Assembly: GCA_944363595.1 (NCBI GenBank) | Contig: CALVUN010000030.1 | Span: 1-43,596 of the forward strand | Source: an uncultured Bacilli bacterium | GTDB taxonomy: Bacteria; Bacillota_I; Bacilli_A; RF39; UBA660 | DNA: 43,596 bases | Direction of reading: 5' to 3' | Made by a program: the position numbers and the translations under genes | The notes under the pieces: model-generated | What the model was told of the DNA's origin: nothing | The model's database searches: none | What the model saw: only the letters and a program-made list of their open reading frames with translations | Shown here: positions 41,161 through 43,596 of the stretch, piece after piece | How positions within the stretch are numbered: position 1 is the stretch's first letter | Layout of the letters: each line of letters starts with the position of its first letter

Positions 41161-43170
41161 CTAATTATCAGTTGTTTCACTATTTTCTTCTTCTTTTTCT
41201 TTATTTTGCTTGGCAATCGTATCAAAATAATCATATTTAAGTGTCAAATCATTTTTCTTAATAATATAATTAATATAATAATTTTTAGAAGCTAAATCAC
41301 TATCACTAATAGTACCACCATTAGCAACAATACCACCACTTACGTAGACATTACCATCATACCATGAATAATCACTAAAGAATGCAATTCCTTGATAATT
41401 AGGGTTTAATGCATCTTCTCCTATATAGTAATTAGGATGATACTCTAAGCCAAATAAATTAAGAGTAGTAGGTAAAATATTAAGTTGGGAAGTAACTTCA
41501 TCAATATCTTTTCTTTCCATATTATTACTCCAAATAAGTAAAGGTGTATGATTAATTAAATTATTTGAAGTGTCCTTATATTTAGCCAAAATACTTTGAT
41601 CAACCAAAGTATATAAATAATGATCAGCATAAGCAACAATAACAGTATTATCAATAAGGTCCTTATCTTTTAAAGCTTGAATTAATAAACCAATCATATC
41701 ATCTGTTTCCTTAGCCTGTAATTTCACACATTCTTCTTCTGATAAATCCCCAATCAATTCACTATTAGGATCCTCTTCTTCTTTTTGTTCATTCATTTTA
41801 TCGACAATTTGTTTACAAACTCCTTTACTTGTTGTAAAAGGCATATGGTTAGAATAAGTAATAACATAGCTAACAAACTTAGTATCTGTTGGTAACATTT
41901 CTTCATAGAATGTCTCATTCAATAAAAGTTCAGTATCTAAGTTATACTCTTCGTGTTTATATTTACCAATATCTTTTAAACCATAATAATTATCATATCC
42001 CCAATTTTCATAGTTAATTCCTCTTGAATAGTATTCAGCTGAATTCATATGAAAGGCATTAACAACATATCCCTCATTTTTAAATAAATTAGCTAAAGAA
42101 TACGCAAAATTATGTTTATTAAAAGTATAAGCATTTTGTGTATAACTAATCGGGGTAATATAACCAGTATTAACAGCAAATTCTGAATTAAAAGTAGAAC
42201 CACCACCATTATAATATGAATAATGATTATTAAAATTAAAAGCATTATTAGTAAGACTATATAAATTTGGCATAGTATCTTCTGTAACTAACCAATTATC
42301 AATACCCTCAAGTTGTAAGAAAATAACATTCTTATCTTTAAAAAGACCTGTATATTCCGTTTGATAATTTTCATTATTACTATCATCTTTAAAAGCATCT
42401 TCTAAGAATTCAATTTCCTTATCATCCGTTTTTTCTTTTTCTTTCAAATAAGTAATATAAAAATTCCTAAAAGTATATTCATATAATCCAGAAACCATCA
42501 TACTCTTATTACTGTCATTAAAGCTATCATAAATATTTCTCGCATTACGCCAAGTATTCCAAGTTAAATCAGAATTACCACTTCCAAGTAAAAAAGGAAT
42601 AAATAAATGTCCAATAATAAAAGTAATTATAACTTTAGATAATATCTTATAATTAGCTTTTTTCCTCTCGGGAATATGTTTAACTCCCAAATAACACAGA
42701 TAAATAGCAATAATTGCACAAGGAATAATCCAAAATTTAGTTTTTTTAATAGCATCGATAATATAACTACTACCTTCCGAAGCTAATCCCAGTAAATTAA
42801 AATCAAAAAAATTATTAGCAACAGAATAATAAATATTATTAACAATAAATATAGTTAAAGCGAGTCCAAAGCAACCAATATAAATTTTTTTACCAATCTT
42901 TTTTCTAAAAGTTAAAGCAAGTCCTAAAAATAATGTAATCCATATTAGCGTAAATAAATTAGGAACTGGTTGATAAAACCCAAAAAAACCAAATTTAGTT
43001 GAACCAAATAGCCCTCCTTTATTATTAAAAATTCTTGTCCCAATATCTAGTACCAAAAAAGGTAGAGCCATAAACAACAAATATTTATATGTATTTATAA
43101 AATTAAATAATTTTTCTTTAGAAAAATATTTTTTAATATATTTCTTATAAAACTTCTTAATTTTGGCCAT
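41161..43170 (-). CDS. ltaS: LTA synthase family protein (LtaS-type sulfatase)
   Basis: A 669-aa membrane enzyme that polymerises glycerol phosphate into lipoteichoic acid outside the cell. The N-terminus has five transmembrane helices (about 28-46, 70-88, 96-115, 145-163, 178-198). The outer sulfatase domain starts near residue 275: VIFLQLEGIDN with Glu288, then GGGSTFNSEFA with the nucleophile Thr326, SNHMPF with His442, and VAYADHY with Asp516-His517. These are the metal ligands of LtaS. A repetitive acidic stretch (KEKEEENSETTDN) ends the protein. Alternative family members such as phosphoglycerol transferase I cannot be ruled out. SD AGAGGTGA; ATG at 43170. Confidence 0.92.
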   Translation of the reverse strand: MAKIKKFYKKYIKKYFSKEKLFNFINTYKYLLFMALPFLVLDIGTRIFNNKGGLFGSTKFGFFGFYQPVPNLFTLIWITLFLGLALTFRKKIGKKIYIGCFGLALTIFIVNNIYYSVANNFFDFNLLGLASEGSSYIIDAIKKTKFWIIPCAIIAIYLCYLGVKHIPERKKANYKILSKVIITFIIGHLFIPFLLGSGNSDLTWNTWRNARNIYDSFNDSNKSMMVSGLYEYTFRNFYITYLKEKEKTDDKEIEFLEDAFKDDSNNENYQTEYTGLFKDKNVIFLQLEGIDNWLVTEDTMPNLYSLTNNAFNFNNHYSYYNGGGSTFNSEFAVNTGYITPISYTQNAYTFNKHNFAYSLANLFKNEGYVVNAFHMNSAEYYSRGINYENWGYDNYYGLKDIGKYKHEEYNLDTELLLNETFYEEMLPTDTKFVSYVITYSNHMPFTTSKGVCKQIVDKMNEQKEEEDPNSELIGDLSEEECVKLQAKETDDMIGLLIQALKDKDLIDNTVIVAYADHYLYTLVDQSILAKYKDTSNNLINHTPLLIWSNNMERKDIDEVTSQLNILPTTLNLFGLEYHPNYYIGEDALNPNYQGIAFFSDYSWYDGNVYVSGGIVANGGTISDSDLASKNYYINYIIKKNDLTLKYDYFDTIAKQNKEKEEENSETTDN

Positions 43171-43186
43171 GAAATCACCTCTAATA

Positions 43187-43215
43187 ATTATAACATTTAT
43201 CTAAAAAAAAGTAAA
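43187..43215 (-). promoter_or_regulatory. Promoter of the LtaS-type gene
   Basis: On the minus strand TTTACT, a 17-bp spacer, then TATAAT with a TG extension. The predicted start of transcription would be only about 10 nt before the ATG, so the SD lies at the very 5' end of the transcript. Confidence 0.55.
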
Positions 43216-43346
43216 ATTAGTACTATATTGATGTAAATAAATTATTATCATTTTACAATAAAATAACATTAAAAGTAAACAATTTCTAAAATTTTACACC
43301 AAATAAATCATAGAAAATGCATTAATTACTTTACAAAATAGCCTAC

Positions 43347-43375
43347 TTGTTAAAACATTTAAGTAGTGTTATAAT
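43347..43375 (+). promoter_or_regulatory. Promoter of the second LtaS-like gene
   Basis: TTGTTA at 43347-43352, a 17-bp spacer, TATAAT at 43370-43375, with TG at 43367-43368. It lies 20 bp before the ATG at 43396. Confidence 0.8.
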
Positions 43376-43395
43376 TAATAACAAGGAAGGTGCAT

Positions 43396-43596
43396 ATGAT
43401 AAAAGAAATAATATCCAAAATCAAAACCACTGTTAATAATAATCCTATGCTATTTCTTTTTATTATCGCCTCATTAGTTAATAGCATTTTATTAAGAGTA
43501 GTAACTATCAAAAATTATTTTGCTTTAAAACCTGTTTTTATTGATTTAGCATTACTAATGTTAATAGCAAGTTTCTCTTTTCTAATAAAGAAGAAA
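43396..43596 (+). CDS. Second LTA synthase-like protein, 5' part only
   Basis: The frame runs off the window end after 67 codons. The protein begins MIKEIISKIKTTVNNNPMLF and continues with two hydrophobic segments, ending IDLALLMLIASFSFLIKKK. The pattern FIIASLVNSILLRVVTIKNYF (divided by helices) resembles the N-terminal membrane part of LtaS-type proteins. SD AAGGAAGG, 5 nt before ATG. It is divergent from the other LtaS-type gene. The function rests on the N-terminus alone, so the call is tentative. Confidence 0.55.
   Translation, partial: MIKEIISKIKTTVNNNPMLFLFIIASLVNSILLRVVTIKNYFALKPVFIDLALLMLIASFSFLIKKK

Overview
The window is about 43.6 kb of a very AT-rich low-G+C Gram-positive (Bacillota) chromosome. 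TGG encodes tryptophan and TGA is an ordinary stop (rsgA, yqeH and a 38-aa ORF end in TGA), so this is code 11 and not a Mollicutes code. A sigma-K-type factor with a hydrophobic pro-sequence, sigma-H, a Bacillus-type SOS box, and lipoteichoic-acid and peptidoglycan genes fit class Bacilli. The mixture of Bacillus-like gene order, extreme AT bias and many unplaced short proteins suggests an uncultured gut Bacilli lineage (RF39 or Erysipelotrichales-like). That placement is inference.

Layout. 1-2.2 kb: murF and a sortase. 2.2-2.6 kb: tRNA-Lys, tRNA-Ile and tRNA-Glu. 2.7-4.8 kb: a polysaccharide deacetylase and an N-acetylmuramoyl-L-alanine amidase. 4.7-6.0 kb: a dinD islet bracketed by a 114-bp direct repeat of the amidase 3' end. 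6.0-8.5 kb: a small membrane protein, an Abi_2/AbiF-like HEPN protein and HtrA. 8.6-12.4 kb (minus): FucO-like alcohol dehydrogenase, aldehyde dehydrogenase and a FIST-domain protein. 12.6-18.8 kb: rlmN-prpC-prkC-rsgA-rpe, a small ORF, then rpmB and sigK on the minus strand, close to the Bacillus subtilis order. 19-23.7 kb: an AI-2E family permease, a decayed transposase, and a small secreted protein followed by an ABC transporter. 23.8-27.4 kb: yqeG-yqeH, an unknown gene with a perfect sigma-A promoter, then mrnC-rlmB-sigH. 27.7-33 kb: SOS-controlled uvrA, a ylmH-like S4 gene that seems to start at AUU, an unknown ORF and tmcAL. 33.1 kb: a GC-rich structured RNA candidate. 33.2-35.5 kb: two related tandem-repeat proteins of unknown function. 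35.5-43.6 kb: GtrA, DUF1003, YfhO, GH3, an anchored unknown protein, an LtaS-type synthase and the start of a second one.

How the genes work together. Much of the window serves the envelope: murF, deacetylase, amidase, sortase, GH3, LtaS, YfhO and GtrA, with PrkC/PrpC as the muropeptide-sensing kinase/phosphatase pair. A second theme is ribosome assembly and RNA modification (RlmN, RsgA, YqeH, RlmB, MrnC, TmcAL). Strong promoters are easy to see, and most carry an extended -10 (TGnTATAAT). The items most worth a second look are the dinD islet, the GC-rich RNA, the tandem-repeat protein pair, the AUU-start S4 gene and the FIST-dehydrogenase operon.
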